Assembly (NCBI GenBank): GCA_012270865.1
Contig: JAAXHL010000110.1
Location: 1 to 40,969, forward strand
Reading direction: 5' to 3'
DNA length: 40,969 nucleotides
From: Candidatus Poribacteria bacterium
GTDB taxonomy: Bacteria > Poribacteria > WGA-4E > WGA-3G
A program made the translations under genes and the position numbers. The notes beneath the pieces were generated by a model, which was not told the origin of the DNA, did no database searches, and saw nothing but the letters and a program-made list of their open reading frames with translations. This document shows, piece after piece, positions 1 to 7,516 of the stretch (its first letter is position 1; the number at the start of each line of letters is the position of its first letter).

Positions 1-212
1 CCTTTGGATCCAAAACCTTGATCAAAAGCGCGATTAAGGGCAGCCGGACTATACAACATTTTGCCCGGCATGGTAATCTCTTTACTCTCTTTAATTTTCT
101 GGTGTGCGGCATTAACAGCAGCAATAATATCCTCAACCTCTTGTAACAAGTAAGGGTGTGTCCGTCTAATGGAATGTCCATCATTGAATGAATACTCAGC
201 AGCAATAATCAC
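1..212 (-). CDS. BstYI/BglII-like type II restriction endonuclease, N-terminal part (cut by window edge)
   Basis: The reading frame opens at a GTG (212) and stays open to the window edge, giving about 70 residues. An in-frame TAG lies three codons upstream, so this GTG is the only plausible start; an AGGT-type ribosome site sits just before it. The segment around residues 41-60 (KESKEITMPGKMLYSPAALN) closely resembles, from memory, the N-terminal region of R.BstYI, including its ILYSPVALNEAF stretch. BstYI cuts RGATCY and is related to BglII (AGATCT). The gene begins 19 nt after the stop of a beta-class methyltransferase on the same strand, as expected for a type II restriction-modification operon. 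The catalytic part is outside the window, so activity and exact specificity cannot be judged. Confidence 0.72.
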   Translation of the reverse strand, partial: MIIAAEYSFNDGHSIRRTHPYLLQEVEDIIAAVNAAHQKIKESKEITMPGKMLYSPAALNRAFDQGFGSK

Positions 213-231
213 GGTTGTCTACCTCGGCTAC

Positions 232-1215
232 CTATTTCCATTCTAAAGGCAGCTGTGCAATACGTTCTTTTCCGGTTGGCTGATGAATAGGTTTTCCTAA
301 AGGGCGGAGCGATAATTCGCCTTGTGCGAACTTCTGTATCCTCTCACGGGTAATAGCCACATACTGTGAATCTTGCTCAGCAGCAATTGCTTTTCGATTA
401 TGCTGTAAGGCACCGATGACCGTTGAACCGACACCACCATAAGGGTCTAAAACAATCCCTTCAGGATCCGTGAGTGCCAAGACACATCGCTGGACTAATT
501 CGACCGGAAATTGACATGGATGTTCGGTTTTCTCTGGATGGTTCGCTTTTACGTTTGGAATATCCCAAACTTCATCTTCCCAATCATGTTTGACGACATC
601 CCAAATATCAGACGGGTTCTTGCCAAGTGGATTTCCTGAAAGCTGACCTTTCTTCGGACCTTTGAAGTGTCGTTTGCCCGGGTATTTTGCTGGAATTCGC
701 ACTGGGTCGAGATTGAAAACATACTCGTCAGTCTTCGTAAACCACAAAATAGTTTCATATCTACCTGAAAATCGCTTTGTACAGTGTAAACCGTGATTAA
801 ACCGCCAGATGATTCGATTCCGCAATTTTAAGCCAAAGCGTTTGAAAATTTCATAAAAGTAAACATCAAGCGGAAATACTTCACCCTTTTCGACGTAATT
901 TCCGACTTGCCAACAGAGGCTTCCAGTCTCAGCGATCACTCGAACTAACTCTGCAATTACAGGCTCCATATCTTTTAGATATGACGCTAAGGACGTTTTT
1001 TTCTCGTATCTTTTGCCTATGTTGTATGGTGGGGATGTGATGATCAAATCCACGGAATCTGACGAGATGTTTTTTAGTAGTTCGCTACAATCTCCATCAA
1101 AAAGGACGACATCCACGTTAGCATCATAGGCATCTGAAACCGTAATCTGACGCGGTTCATTGAATATATTTGCCGCAACGTCAACTGTCTCAGTACGAGA
1201 ATCTTGGAATCCCAT
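232..1215 (-). CDS. Type II DNA methyltransferase, beta class, probably N4-cytosine
   Basis: This 327-residue enzyme should transfer a methyl group from S-adenosylmethionine to a base in the recognition site of the adjacent endonuclease. Motif IV is TSPPYN (60-65); SPPY is typical of N4-cytosine enzymes. The AdoMet-binding motif LDPYGGVGST (255-264) comes after it, the motif order of class beta. A positively charged middle region (about 175-230) probably carries target recognition. The ATG has a GGGGG ribosome site 5 nt upstream and lies 20 nt after the stop of the stress-protein fusion gene, so the three genes may be co-transcribed. The neighbouring BstYI-like nuclease suggests a GATC-centred target such as RGATCY; this is inference. 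N6-adenine activity cannot be excluded from the motif alone. Confidence 0.9.
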   Translation of the reverse strand: MGFQDSRTETVDVAANIFNEPRQITVSDAYDANVDVVLFDGDCSELLKNISSDSVDLIITSPPYNIGKRYEKKTSLASYLKDMEPVIAELVRVIAETGSLCWQVGNYVEKGEVFPLDVYFYEIFKRFGLKLRNRIIWRFNHGLHCTKRFSGRYETILWFTKTDEYVFNLDPVRIPAKYPGKRHFKGPKKGQLSGNPLGKNPSDIWDVVKHDWEDEVWDIPNVKANHPEKTEHPCQFPVELVQRCVLALTDPEGIVLDPYGGVGSTVIGALQHNRKAIAAEQDSQYVAITRERIQKFAQGELSLRPLGKPIHQPTGKERIAQLPLEWK

Positions 1216-1235
1216 GTCAACCCCCTAAAGGTGTA

Positions 1236-3143
1236 TTAATCCTGATCCGGCTGTTGATAATACTGCCCAAGCACTTCATTGGCGAGGCTTCGACCGTCCT
1301 CAATGACACGCGCGGCAAAATCGAGTGTAACGCGTTCAATGTTGTTTTCCTGTGCGCGTTGTTCAATTCGGGTTTGTGTGATATTCCGCATAAATCCGGC
1401 AGGCACCAAATTCAGACGTTCAATCGCTTCCGCAGTCCACTGCACTGGACTTTCAAAACCTTGTGCGACCGGTGCGTTTTCGGAGTCGGAGGTCTGCGTT
1501 TGCATGGCTTTGAGTTCCGGTGCGTCTTCACGGACTGCGGCGGCTTCGCCCATACTGTCATTAATGATTTGGGTTGCGAAGGCATTCGTGATTGTGCCGA
1601 TCTTTTGGGAGCGTGCGGACTTCTCGATTCGCGCTTTGACGTTTCTGCGCATGTAGCCGCGTGGAACACCACGCAACGCCTTTTTCGCCTGTTCCGACCA
1701 CTGAAGTCTGACACCATCAAATGTCTCTTCTTCAGCGGTACCGCCTTCGTCTACGGCAACGTTCTGCAGCGAATCTTTATCGACCATCTGGAAACGTTCT
1801 GGCTCCGCGCCACAGACCGGACATTTGATGGGCTGTTGGTTATGTGCTGCGTAACCACATTCACCACAGATATAGGTCTTAACTGCGTCGGACTCCAATA
1901 CCTTCTGCTCGGCGATTTCTTTTGCGACGCGGGTTAACTTTTCAGAGGCGCGTTGCGGCATAATCGCTTCCATCGCCATGTCGATGACGCTTTCGGTAAT
2001 CACAGAGTGCCCGCGTTCTATGGCGAACCGATGGACGGCGGTCTTGGCAATGCCGCGCACTAACGGTGGTGCCTTCTCCATTCTATCTAATGCCTCTTGC
2101 GTCCAGACGAGTATCTCCTCCGCCTTTACGTCTATCTGCGGGAAGTAACGTTGGCTCGATAAGAGGACATTACAAGGCGCAAGTCGTAACAGGTTTTCGG
2201 CAGTACTTCCGATGTCCACGTCTTGTTCACTGTGGACACCGATCCTGCCTAAGACGAGCAGCCATGGGTCTGTTTTTCTGGCGTATTGTAGAATTTTTTC
2301 GTAGGCTTTTCCGTCAAGCAGCGTAATTTTTAGTGTATAATCGTGTTCCTCTTTTGCAATGGAGCGTGCAACTTCGAGATGCGATTGATAAATCTTCGCT
2401 AATCCGGTATCAATGACCTCTTCGTGGAGCTGCTCTTGTTCTTTGAACCTGAAGGTTCTTGCGGCACGCTCGGTTAGGACGTTCACTACCGAATTGAAGA
2501 CGATGTAGTGTAGATAGGGGTCGTAGACACCGACAGCTTCAACCTGTTTGTTGAACTTCCGTCCGAGTTGTATCGCGGTTTTCAAGCCTGAGAAAGACTC
2601 TGGGCTTCCGTCAATACCGACGAGGATATTTCCATCATGTTTCTCAATGGGGTCAAGGTCGCGGACAACGAGGGTGTCGGTATTGATGCGGCGGACGACG
2701 CGTTCGCAGACACCACCGATGAGGCTATCTTTGACGGCTCCCATGCCGAGCGCACCCATAATCACGAGATCGTAATCGCTTTCCTGAATATCTTCAACGA
2801 GTTTTATGTAGTGTTTGCCTTCCGGCATCTTAGGTTCAAACGGGATGTCAAATTCTTCGCACTTGTTTTTCATTACCTCAAGATAGGAATCGGAGATGAG
2901 CTGCAATCCCATGGTAATGAGGGTATCGTGGATTCGGCGCTGCTTTTCAAGTTCGACCTCGTCTTGATACTCTTCAGGGAGGGTGTATTCCATCTGCTTA
3001 AAACGGACATCGTGCATCTTTGCGGCGTAAACGTGCGAACCGACGAGATGTGATCCGAATTTTTTTGCGAATTCGACCGCTAAAGTGATACTTGCATCCG
3101 AGTAGTCGGAATTGTCAACGGGTACGTAGATTTTTTTCATCAT
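1236..3143 (-). CDS. Fusion of two universal stress protein domains, rubredoxin-type zinc ribbon and three PCP_red domains
   Basis: About 635 residues starting at the ATG ATG pair at 3143/3140; an AAGG ribosome site in an adjoining repeat lies 11 nt upstream. Residues 3-162 and 172-332 are UspA-like domains; the second has a complete ATP-binding signature, G299-x2-G302-x9-G312-S313, while in the first the final Gly-Ser is Gly-Gly. Three copies of a helical module (about 345-395, 479-530, 567-615) resemble PCP_red, the small C-terminal domain of the protochlorophyllide reductase subunit BchB/ChlB, with the signature W(T/S)xEAxxxxxxxPxxxR. Between the first and second lies a rubredoxin-like ribbon with C426, C429, C441 and C444, expected to bind iron or zinc. 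No photosynthesis gene is nearby, so the modules probably serve redox sensing or metal binding; the role is unknown. It lies downstream of the respiratory genes and 20 nt upstream of the restriction-modification pair. Confidence 0.85.
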   Translation of the reverse strand: MMKKIYVPVDNSDYSDASITLAVEFAKKFGSHLVGSHVYAAKMHDVRFKQMEYTLPEEYQDEVELEKQRRIHDTLITMGLQLISDSYLEVMKNKCEEFDIPFEPKMPEGKHYIKLVEDIQESDYDLVIMGALGMGAVKDSLIGGVCERVVRRINTDTLVVRDLDPIEKHDGNILVGIDGSPESFSGLKTAIQLGRKFNKQVEAVGVYDPYLHYIVFNSVVNVLTERAARTFRFKEQEQLHEEVIDTGLAKIYQSHLEVARSIAKEEHDYTLKITLLDGKAYEKILQYARKTDPWLLVLGRIGVHSEQDVDIGSTAENLLRLAPCNVLLSSQRYFPQIDVKAEEILVWTQEALDRMEKAPPLVRGIAKTAVHRFAIERGHSVITESVIDMAMEAIMPQRASEKLTRVAKEIAEQKVLESDAVKTYICGECGYAAHNQQPIKCPVCGAEPERFQMVDKDSLQNVAVDEGGTAEEETFDGVRLQWSEQAKKALRGVPRGYMRRNVKARIEKSARSQKIGTITNAFATQIINDSMGEAAAVREDAPELKAMQTQTSDSENAPVAQGFESPVQWTAEAIERLNLVPAGFMRNITQTRIEQRAQENNIERVTLDFAARVIEDGRSLANEVLGQYYQQPDQD

Positions 3144-3257
3144 TTTTAATTTTACCTTGCGGATTTTTAATTTTACCTTGCGGTAGAACAACGTAAACTT
3201 CGTATTTCACGTGCCTTCCTCAAGAACCGCCCTCCATTACATTACGGGCTACGGTTT
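3141..3257 (-). repeat. Start-proximal repeat, family A (copy 1, with duplicated end)
   Basis: Read on the plus strand, two adjacent copies of a 21-bp unit (ATTTTTAATTTTACCTTGCGG) end at the start codon of the stress-protein fusion. The far end carries CTCCATTACATTACGGGCT (about 3232-3250). Both ends recur beside the starts at 11911 and 16525. On the coding strand the unit supplies the AAGG ribosome site. Confidence 0.6.
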
Positions 3258-3508
3258 TTATAGCGCGCACCTAAAAAACCGCCGAGCATAAGTGCGATGA
3301 GTGTCGCTGGCCATAAGTAGACCATCGCGGTTTGCCACTTCCAATTGAGGATAAAGTGTCGAACAACGATGTTAATTGTAATTGGAATGTAGAGGCATCT
3401 GCTCCACGGTCGACTGAACTTTTTAAACTGTCCACGAAAGAATCCGAAAGTGAAGTGAATCACAAAAGCCGCAAGAGAGATTAAGAGATTCAGATCAAAG
3501 TCTCTCAT
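3242..3508 (-). CDS. Small membrane protein of the oxidase cluster, unknown function
   Basis: An 88-residue protein with about three predicted membrane segments (roughly 7-25, 42-58 and 62-82) and a short basic tail (ARYKNRSP). I do not recognise the family. Its ATG overlaps the stop codon of the Sco gene by four bases (ATGA), so it is translationally coupled to the last assembly factor of the oxidase operon; a part in oxidase assembly or as an accessory subunit is inference from position only. No cysteine or histidine pattern suggesting a cofactor is visible. Confidence 0.7.
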   Translation of the reverse strand: MRDFDLNLLISLAAFVIHFTFGFFRGQFKKFSRPWSRCLYIPITINIVVRHFILNWKWQTAMVYLWPATLIALMLGGFLGARYKNRSP

Positions 3509-4149
3509 TTTTTCAGGAGCGTTTTGACATCTCGCCGTAAACGGAGCATTGCGGGTCGGCTGCGACTGTCGTAGTAGTCGTGGATGTTTCCATCCGGCTC
3601 AACGAGAACGAAACGTACGCTGTGGAGTATCTCGCTGCCTTGGTGTCCCGCGGCTAAACTGAATCCGTGTTCGGCTAATTGGTAAATAGAATCCTTCTCA
3701 CCAGTGAGAAAGTGCCAGCGTCTATCGTCTGCTCCGTAAGCTGTTGCGTAGCGCGAGAGTACCTCGACGGTATCGCGTTCTGGGTCTACAGAGAATGAGA
3801 CGAAATAGACCGGATCGGCAACAAATTCGGATTGTAGGCGCGCCATCTCCTGTGTCATCGCTGGACAGATCGTCGGGCAATTGGTGAAGATGAAATCTGC
3901 GATCCAAATTTTGCCTGCCATATCGGATAACTGCACCGGCTGTCCTTGCTGGTTGGTCAAACTAAAGTCAGGTACGCGGGCTTCAGCGAGTTTGGGAAGA
4001 TCGGGCGATACCTCTGACTTCGTACCAAACACCGACCACAAGTTAATCCCTGCGATGGCGATAATGATAACACCAAGCCCTATCCAAATTAGGGTGCTTT
4101 TGTCAACCTTCCGCTTTTCGTTGATAGTATTATCGGTTCGTACTTCCAT
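3505..4149 (-). CDS. Sco1/SenC/PrrC-type copper chaperone
   Basis: This 214-residue membrane-anchored thioredoxin-fold protein should deliver copper to, or keep reduced, the CuA site of cytochrome oxidase subunit II on the outer face of the membrane. One membrane helix (19-39) is followed by the domain with the metal motif C91-P-T-I-C95 and the third ligand H176, all conserved as in Sco1. It follows the subunit IV gene by 29 nt and overlaps the next gene by four bases. The presence of subunits I-IV and haem A genes upstream supports an assembly role. Confidence 0.93.
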   Translation of the reverse strand: MEVRTDNTINEKRKVDKSTLIWIGLGVIIIAIAGINLWSVFGTKSEVSPDLPKLAEARVPDFSLTNQQGQPVQLSDMAGKIWIADFIFTNCPTICPAMTQEMARLQSEFVADPVYFVSFSVDPERDTVEVLSRYATAYGADDRRWHFLTGEKDSIYQLAEHGFSLAAGHQGSEILHSVRFVLVEPDGNIHDYYDSRSRPAMLRLRRDVKTLLKK

Positions 4150-4178
4150 ATTCCAAACCCGACCCTTATTCGTTTTCG

Positions 4179-4514
4179 TTAATGGGACGATGTATCAACA
4201 ACTTCCGCCGGTTTCTCTACGCCATCAATTCGTGTATCCAATGTGAGGTCGGGCATCAGCATAATCACGAGAAAAACGCAGATAATAAAAGGCGTTAGCA
4301 CAATAATTGCCAACGTTTTCCTTTCAAACTTCAGATGCATGAAATAGATAGCGACAAGTGCGGCTTTAGCACATGCCAACCCGATGAGCAGTATAGCTTT
4401 TAGGACCATCGCATATTCCGGTATCGCCACAGCGACTTCAATAATAGTGAGCGCAAGCAGCCACCAGAAAATCCTGAAATATTTTGGATGCTCTTTGTGT
4501 CCGTTTTCTGCCAT
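4179..4514 (-). CDS. Cytochrome c oxidase subunit IV
   Basis: About 111 residues with three hydrophobic helices (roughly 16-36, 41-65 and 73-95), matching the bacterial subunit IV family found next to subunit III in aa3/caa3 operons. The subunit has no cofactors and is thought to stabilise the complex. Two ATG codons lie close together; the second (4514) is chosen because AGGAG is 8 nt upstream of it but only 2 nt from the first (4520). The gene follows subunit III directly. The tail contains HLKFERKT between helices two and three, a common family pattern. Confidence 0.85.
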   Translation of the reverse strand: MAENGHKEHPKYFRIFWWLLALTIIEVAVAIPEYAMVLKAILLIGLACAKAALVAIYFMHLKFERKTLAIIVLTPFIICVFLVIMLMPDLTLDTRIDGVEKPAEVVDTSSH

Positions 4515-4525
4515 TTTCATTTCTC

Positions 4526-5176
4526 CTATAGTAGATAGATGAAGGTGAAGACCATAATCCAGATAAGGTCAACGAAGTGCCAATAGAGTCCGACGATTTC
4601 TACTTCGTGGTTAAAATCGGCAGTGTACCTACCCGACCACCCATTTCTCAATATAACGATGAGATAAATAACACCACCGGTCACGTGTAGCCCGTGGAAA
4701 CCTGTGATAGCGTAGAAAGTTGGACCAAAGAGGTTTGAACCGCCAATCGCTGCGCCCGACAACCCATGCTCGGGGATACCGGTGAGTGTCAATCCGTGGT
4801 GGATTAGATGATACCATTCATAAGCCTGTAATCCAAGGAAAATAACGCCGCCTAAAATCGTTAACCCCAGAAAGTCGCACATTCTTGCGACATTACCGTC
4901 CTGAATAGATTCGAGTGCCTTCACCATAGTGACACTACTGCATATCAGTAGGAATGTCATAAAAGCGGTTAGTTCAATGCCGAGTATCTCGCTTGGCGGT
5001 GCCCAACCGACTGCGCCCGCGCCTGCGCGGACAGCTGCATAAGCCGCCAGCAATGCGCCAAACGACATGGTATCGCCGACGAGGAAAACCCACATGCCGA
5101 GCTTGCCGAGGCTATCCGGCGTAAGCGAGGGTTCGTATACGTCTTCAGTGTGGTCTAAAGTCGTAGCGTGTTCCAC
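4526..5176 (-). CDS. ctaE: Cytochrome c oxidase subunit III (first of two)
   Basis: 216 residues, five predicted membrane helices, without cofactors; it stabilises subunit I and the proton pathway. Family hallmarks are the first helix with LGMWVFLVGDTMSFGALLAAY, the middle WYHLIHHGLTL segment, and the pattern ITGFHGLHVTGG followed by GLYWHFVDLIWIMVF near the end. The start is GTG at 5176 with AAAGGAG 10 nt upstream; the leader also contains one copy of a dispersed inverted repeat. A second subunit III gene lies about 450 bp upstream, with a small cysteine-containing protein between them. Subunit III proteins of five helices are normal for many bacterial oxidases. Confidence 0.95.
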   Translation of the reverse strand: MEHATTLDHTEDVYEPSLTPDSLGKLGMWVFLVGDTMSFGALLAAYAAVRAGAGAVGWAPPSEILGIELTAFMTFLLICSSVTMVKALESIQDGNVARMCDFLGLTILGGVIFLGLQAYEWYHLIHHGLTLTGIPEHGLSGAAIGGSNLFGPTFYAITGFHGLHVTGGVIYLIVILRNGWSGRYTADFNHEVEIVGLYWHFVDLIWIMVFTFIYLL

Positions 5177-5197
5177 TATATTTAAACTCCTTTATTC

Positions 5198-5279
5198 GTT
5201 ATCGGTTGTCAGTTAAGAATTTTTGATCCGTAGAGAACGCCTTTTTAACGGATAACTGATACCTAAGGACTGACAACTA
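5198..5279 (-). repeat. Dispersed inverted repeat, family B (copy upstream of ctaE)
   Basis: Plus-strand ends are GTTATCGGTTGTCAGTTAAG and GATAACTGATACC...GACTGACAACT, partly complementary to one another. Related sequences lie before the starts at 7406, 13854 and 38891. It lies about 20 bp from the GTG start of the subunit III gene. Confidence 0.5.
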
Positions 5280-5297
5280 TTTTGATTAGATAGTTTC

Positions 5298-5522
5298 TTA
5301 ATCCGTCAATTTCCTGTTTGCTCGTCGGTATTGCAAATAAACTGTGCCACCGATGACTGTAAAAACTGCGAATGGCATCGCCATCATAAAGAGGATACTG
5401 AAATTAAAACCTTTACCGATAGGATCATCCAGTGTTTTACAGGCAGGACACGCCTCAAGGTATGACGGTACGATGAGCATGACGACTATCAATAGGAAGA
5501 TCGATAAAAAAAATCTGGACAT
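5298..5522 (-). CDS. Small membrane protein with CPAC motif between two subunit III genes
   Basis: 74 residues: an N-terminal hydrophobic helix (3-22) ending in EACPACK (Cys 25 and 28), a linker with DDPIGKGFNFS, and a second helix (about 43-63) followed by basic residues (QYRRANRKLTD). Small proteins of this layout occur in oxidase clusters of other bacteria as I recall them, but I know no assigned function. The CxxC pair just after the first helix would sit on the outer face and could bind copper or act as a thiol pair in CuA assembly; that is inference. LEAC resembles, but does not match well, a lipobox. AAAGGA upstream supports the ATG at 5522. Confidence 0.75.
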   Translation of the reverse strand: MSRFFLSIFLLIVVMLIVPSYLEACPACKTLDDPIGKGFNFSILFMMAMPFAVFTVIGGTVYLQYRRANRKLTD

Positions 5523-5565
5523 TTTGATGCCTTTCCTTTCTTAAATCTCTAAATAGGACGCATTA

Positions 5566-5635
5566 CGAGCGGGGTTACAAACCCCGCCTGCAAGGGGTGC
5601 GTAAACCCTACAAAGGGTGCGTAAGTCTTACGAAA
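5566..5635. repeat. Palindrome of the GCGGGGTT type with partial MITE-end sequence
   Basis: GCGGGGTTACAAACCCCGC forms a perfect 8-bp stem with a 3-nt loop; the same palindrome occurs twice at 16681-16762. Next to it TGCGTAAGTCTTACG resembles the terminal repeat of the element at 18407-18530. It lies between the second subunit III gene and the CPAC protein gene and could act as a weak transcription stop or mRNA-stabilising hairpin. Confidence 0.6.
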
Positions 5636-6227
5636 GATAAACCAATACGTAGAGAATTGGCCAGAGTGCGACGACAAAAATCCAGTAGATTGTACAGGTA
5701 TCAACACCTGTGTATCGTTCTGCTGAGAACCGTCCAGCCATCGCCATACCAACTACGATGAATAACCATATAACAGCACTCACCACGTGAAGAGCATGGC
5801 ACCCGATCAGGACATAAAAGATGCCGCCATACACACCGGATTGGAGTGTAAGCCCTTGGCGAATGAGTTGTAGCCATTCGCTTCCCTGTATCCCGAGAAA
5901 GAGTAGCCCAAGCACTCCTGTGATTAAGAGCCAATTACGGAGCTGCTTCACGCTGTCTTTCTGGATGGCGCGCCACGCTTGAAACATGGTGTAACCACTG
6001 ATGAGAAGCAAAGCAGTATTGATGCCGGTTACGACCCGTGGAAGCTCAATCCCGAGATGCGATGGCGGGGGCCAGGTGACGTTCCCGACGCGAAATACGA
6101 GAAATGCCCCGATAAGTCCCGAAAACAGCATTGTCTCGGCACCGAGCAGAACTAATATCGCTAATCGCGCGTTACTCAATGGCGGACGTTCATGAATATC
6201 AATGTTATTCTGGGTTTCCATTTTCAC
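5628..6227 (-). CDS. Cytochrome c oxidase subunit III (second paralogue)
   Basis: 199 residues and five predicted membrane helices, with the family patterns LGAETMLFSGLIGAFLVFR in the first helix, WLQLIRQGLTL in the middle and VLIGCHALHVVSA near the C-terminus. It is clearly homologous to, but divergent from, the subunit III encoded at 4526-5176. The start may be GTG at 6227 (AAGGG 8 nt upstream) or ATG at 6221; the former overlaps the preceding gene by 23 bases. Two adjacent subunit III genes may give alternative subunits or a tandem arrangement in one complex; the sequence does not decide. Confidence 0.92.
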   Translation of the reverse strand: MKMETQNNIDIHERPPLSNARLAILVLLGAETMLFSGLIGAFLVFRVGNVTWPPPSHLGIELPRVVTGINTALLLISGYTMFQAWRAIQKDSVKQLRNWLLITGVLGLLFLGIQGSEWLQLIRQGLTLQSGVYGGIFYVLIGCHALHVVSAVIWLFIVVGMAMAGRFSAERYTGVDTCTIYWIFVVALWPILYVLVYLS

Positions 6228-6462
6228 GTACTCTGCCCTTTACAATCCGAAGTCCAATCTCAATTATTGCCACGATAACAAGGAACAACCCGATGAACCA
6301 CAAAACTGGCGTTTTAATACTCTCAATCGTGCCTTCAACAGCAGGAGGTACTTTGCTTCCGGTAACCATTATCCTCGTTGCGACGATAAACAGTCCAACG
6401 AACAGCAGAGATAAGATAATACCGAGGCGACGATTTCGCTTTCTATGATCTGGTGCGTTCAT
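6205..6462 (-). CDS. Small two-helix membrane protein, unknown function
   Basis: About 85 residues starting at MNAPDHRK (ATG 6462), preceded at 11 nt by GAGGA; an ATG at 6480 that overlaps the haem O synthase stop is an alternative. A basic N-terminus is followed by two hydrophobic helices (about 15-35 and 53-73) separated by a short loop containing VPPAVEGTIESIKTP. No cofactor motif is visible and I do not recognise the family. It is tightly packed between ctaB and a subunit III gene, so it is probably an accessory or assembly membrane protein of the oxidase; this is inference. Confidence 0.7.
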   Translation of the reverse strand: MNAPDHRKRNRRLGIILSLLFVGLFIVATRIMVTGSKVPPAVEGTIESIKTPVLWFIGLFLVIVAIIEIGLRIVKGRVRENGNPE

Positions 6463-6479
6463 GGTTTTCAGGTTCCTCA

Positions 6480-7406
6480 TCAAATTTTATCCAAAGCCAT
6501 TGTGATAAATACTACCGGCAGATAGAGTAACGAGGCGTATAATAGATAGCGTGCCGCCTTCATTGAGCGTGTACGAGCCAAATAAATCCCGATCACCAGA
6601 AACGCGCCGCCCGCCAGCAGTGCTGTGAAGAAATAGACGCTACCCGCGATATTGTATAGTGCTGGCAAGAGTCCGATTCCGAGCAGTGCAACGCAATTAA
6701 CTACAATTTGACGACATGTGCTTGCGCCATCTGGATGTATCACCGGTAATAGTCGGAATCCGGCTTTTGCGTAGTCTTCGCGATAGATGTAGGCGATCGC
6801 GAGCGAATGCGGTAGCTGCCACAAAAAGAGTATTGCAAACAGCACCCACGCTTCACCTGTCAACGCGCCGCGTGCTGCGACCCATCCGACAACCGGTGGG
6901 AGTGCGCCCGGCACAGCACCGATCAGCGTACATAGCGAAGTCTTTCGCTTCAACGGTGTATAGAGAAACAGATAACTCACGACTATCAGTGAAATGACGA
7001 ACCCACTCAATGTATTGACGATGAACGTCAAGTAAAGCATCCCGCTGCCTGTGAGAACGGCACCAACGCTCAACGCCTCCAATGGACGCATCCGCCCCCC
7101 TGGGAGCGGTCTGTCTTGTGTCCGTATCATTTGCGCGTCTACATCGCGTTCGAGGTATTGATTAAGTCCTAATACACCCGCTGCGGTTAACCCGGCACCG
7201 ATCATGGTATGCAAACAGAGCATCCAATCGACTGCGTGTTGTGCACCGAGGTAGAAACCTGCTGCGGTCGTAATGAGGATCATGACAACCAGACGTGGCT
7301 TGACGAGTTCGACATAGTCAGCCGCGCGCCGGACGAAGACCGAATGCTTTGACGGCGGGTTTGCTGTATCTCTTTTGTCTGGTAATGTTACCGTTGTTGA
7401 ACTCAT
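6480..7406 (-). CDS. ctaB: Protohaem IX farnesyltransferase (haem O synthase)
   Basis: This 308-residue integral membrane prenyltransferase of the UbiA superfamily adds a farnesyl group to haem B, making haem O for the oxidase. The polyprenyl-diphosphate site is visible as NQYLERDVDAQMIRTQDRPL (about 102-121, the N-x3-D-x3-D type with a following RPLP), and the second conserved loop contains YTPLKRKT. Seven to nine helices are expected. It lies downstream of the haem A synthase gene and its stop overlaps an alternative start of the next gene. The start (7406) has no clear Shine-Dalgarno sequence; a family B repeat lies immediately upstream. Confidence 0.96.
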   Translation of the reverse strand: MSSTTVTLPDKRDTANPPSKHSVFVRRAADYVELVKPRLVVMILITTAAGFYLGAQHAVDWMLCLHTMIGAGLTAAGVLGLNQYLERDVDAQMIRTQDRPLPGGRMRPLEALSVGAVLTGSGMLYLTFIVNTLSGFVISLIVVSYLFLYTPLKRKTSLCTLIGAVPGALPPVVGWVAARGALTGEAWVLFAILFLWQLPHSLAIAYIYREDYAKAGFRLLPVIHPDGASTCRQIVVNCVALLGIGLLPALYNIAGSVYFFTALLAGGAFLVIGIYLARTRSMKAARYLLYASLLYLPVVFITMALDKI

Positions 7407-7415
7407 TTTTTAGGG

Positions 7416-7516
7416 TTCTCAGTTTTCAGTTAAGAGGTTATTTGGTGACAATTTACTCACACTTGGCACGCGCCATTTTTATGTAAGTCCCTTTACGGAC
7501 TGTCAACTGTTAATTG
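7416..7516 (-). repeat. Dispersed inverted repeat, family B (copy upstream of ctaB)
   Basis: Plus strand begins TTCTCAGTTTTCAGTTAAGAG and ends near GGACTGTCAACTGTTAATT, which partly overlaps the end of ctaA. The first end is about 10 bp from the ctaB start codon. Divergent relative of the copies at 5198, 13873 and 38898. Confidence 0.45.

Noticed and set aside
1170..1937. A 255-codon open frame on the plus strand
   Set aside because: It is antisense to the stress-protein fusion, has no ribosome site and gives no recognisable protein; it exists because the opposite strand is coding.
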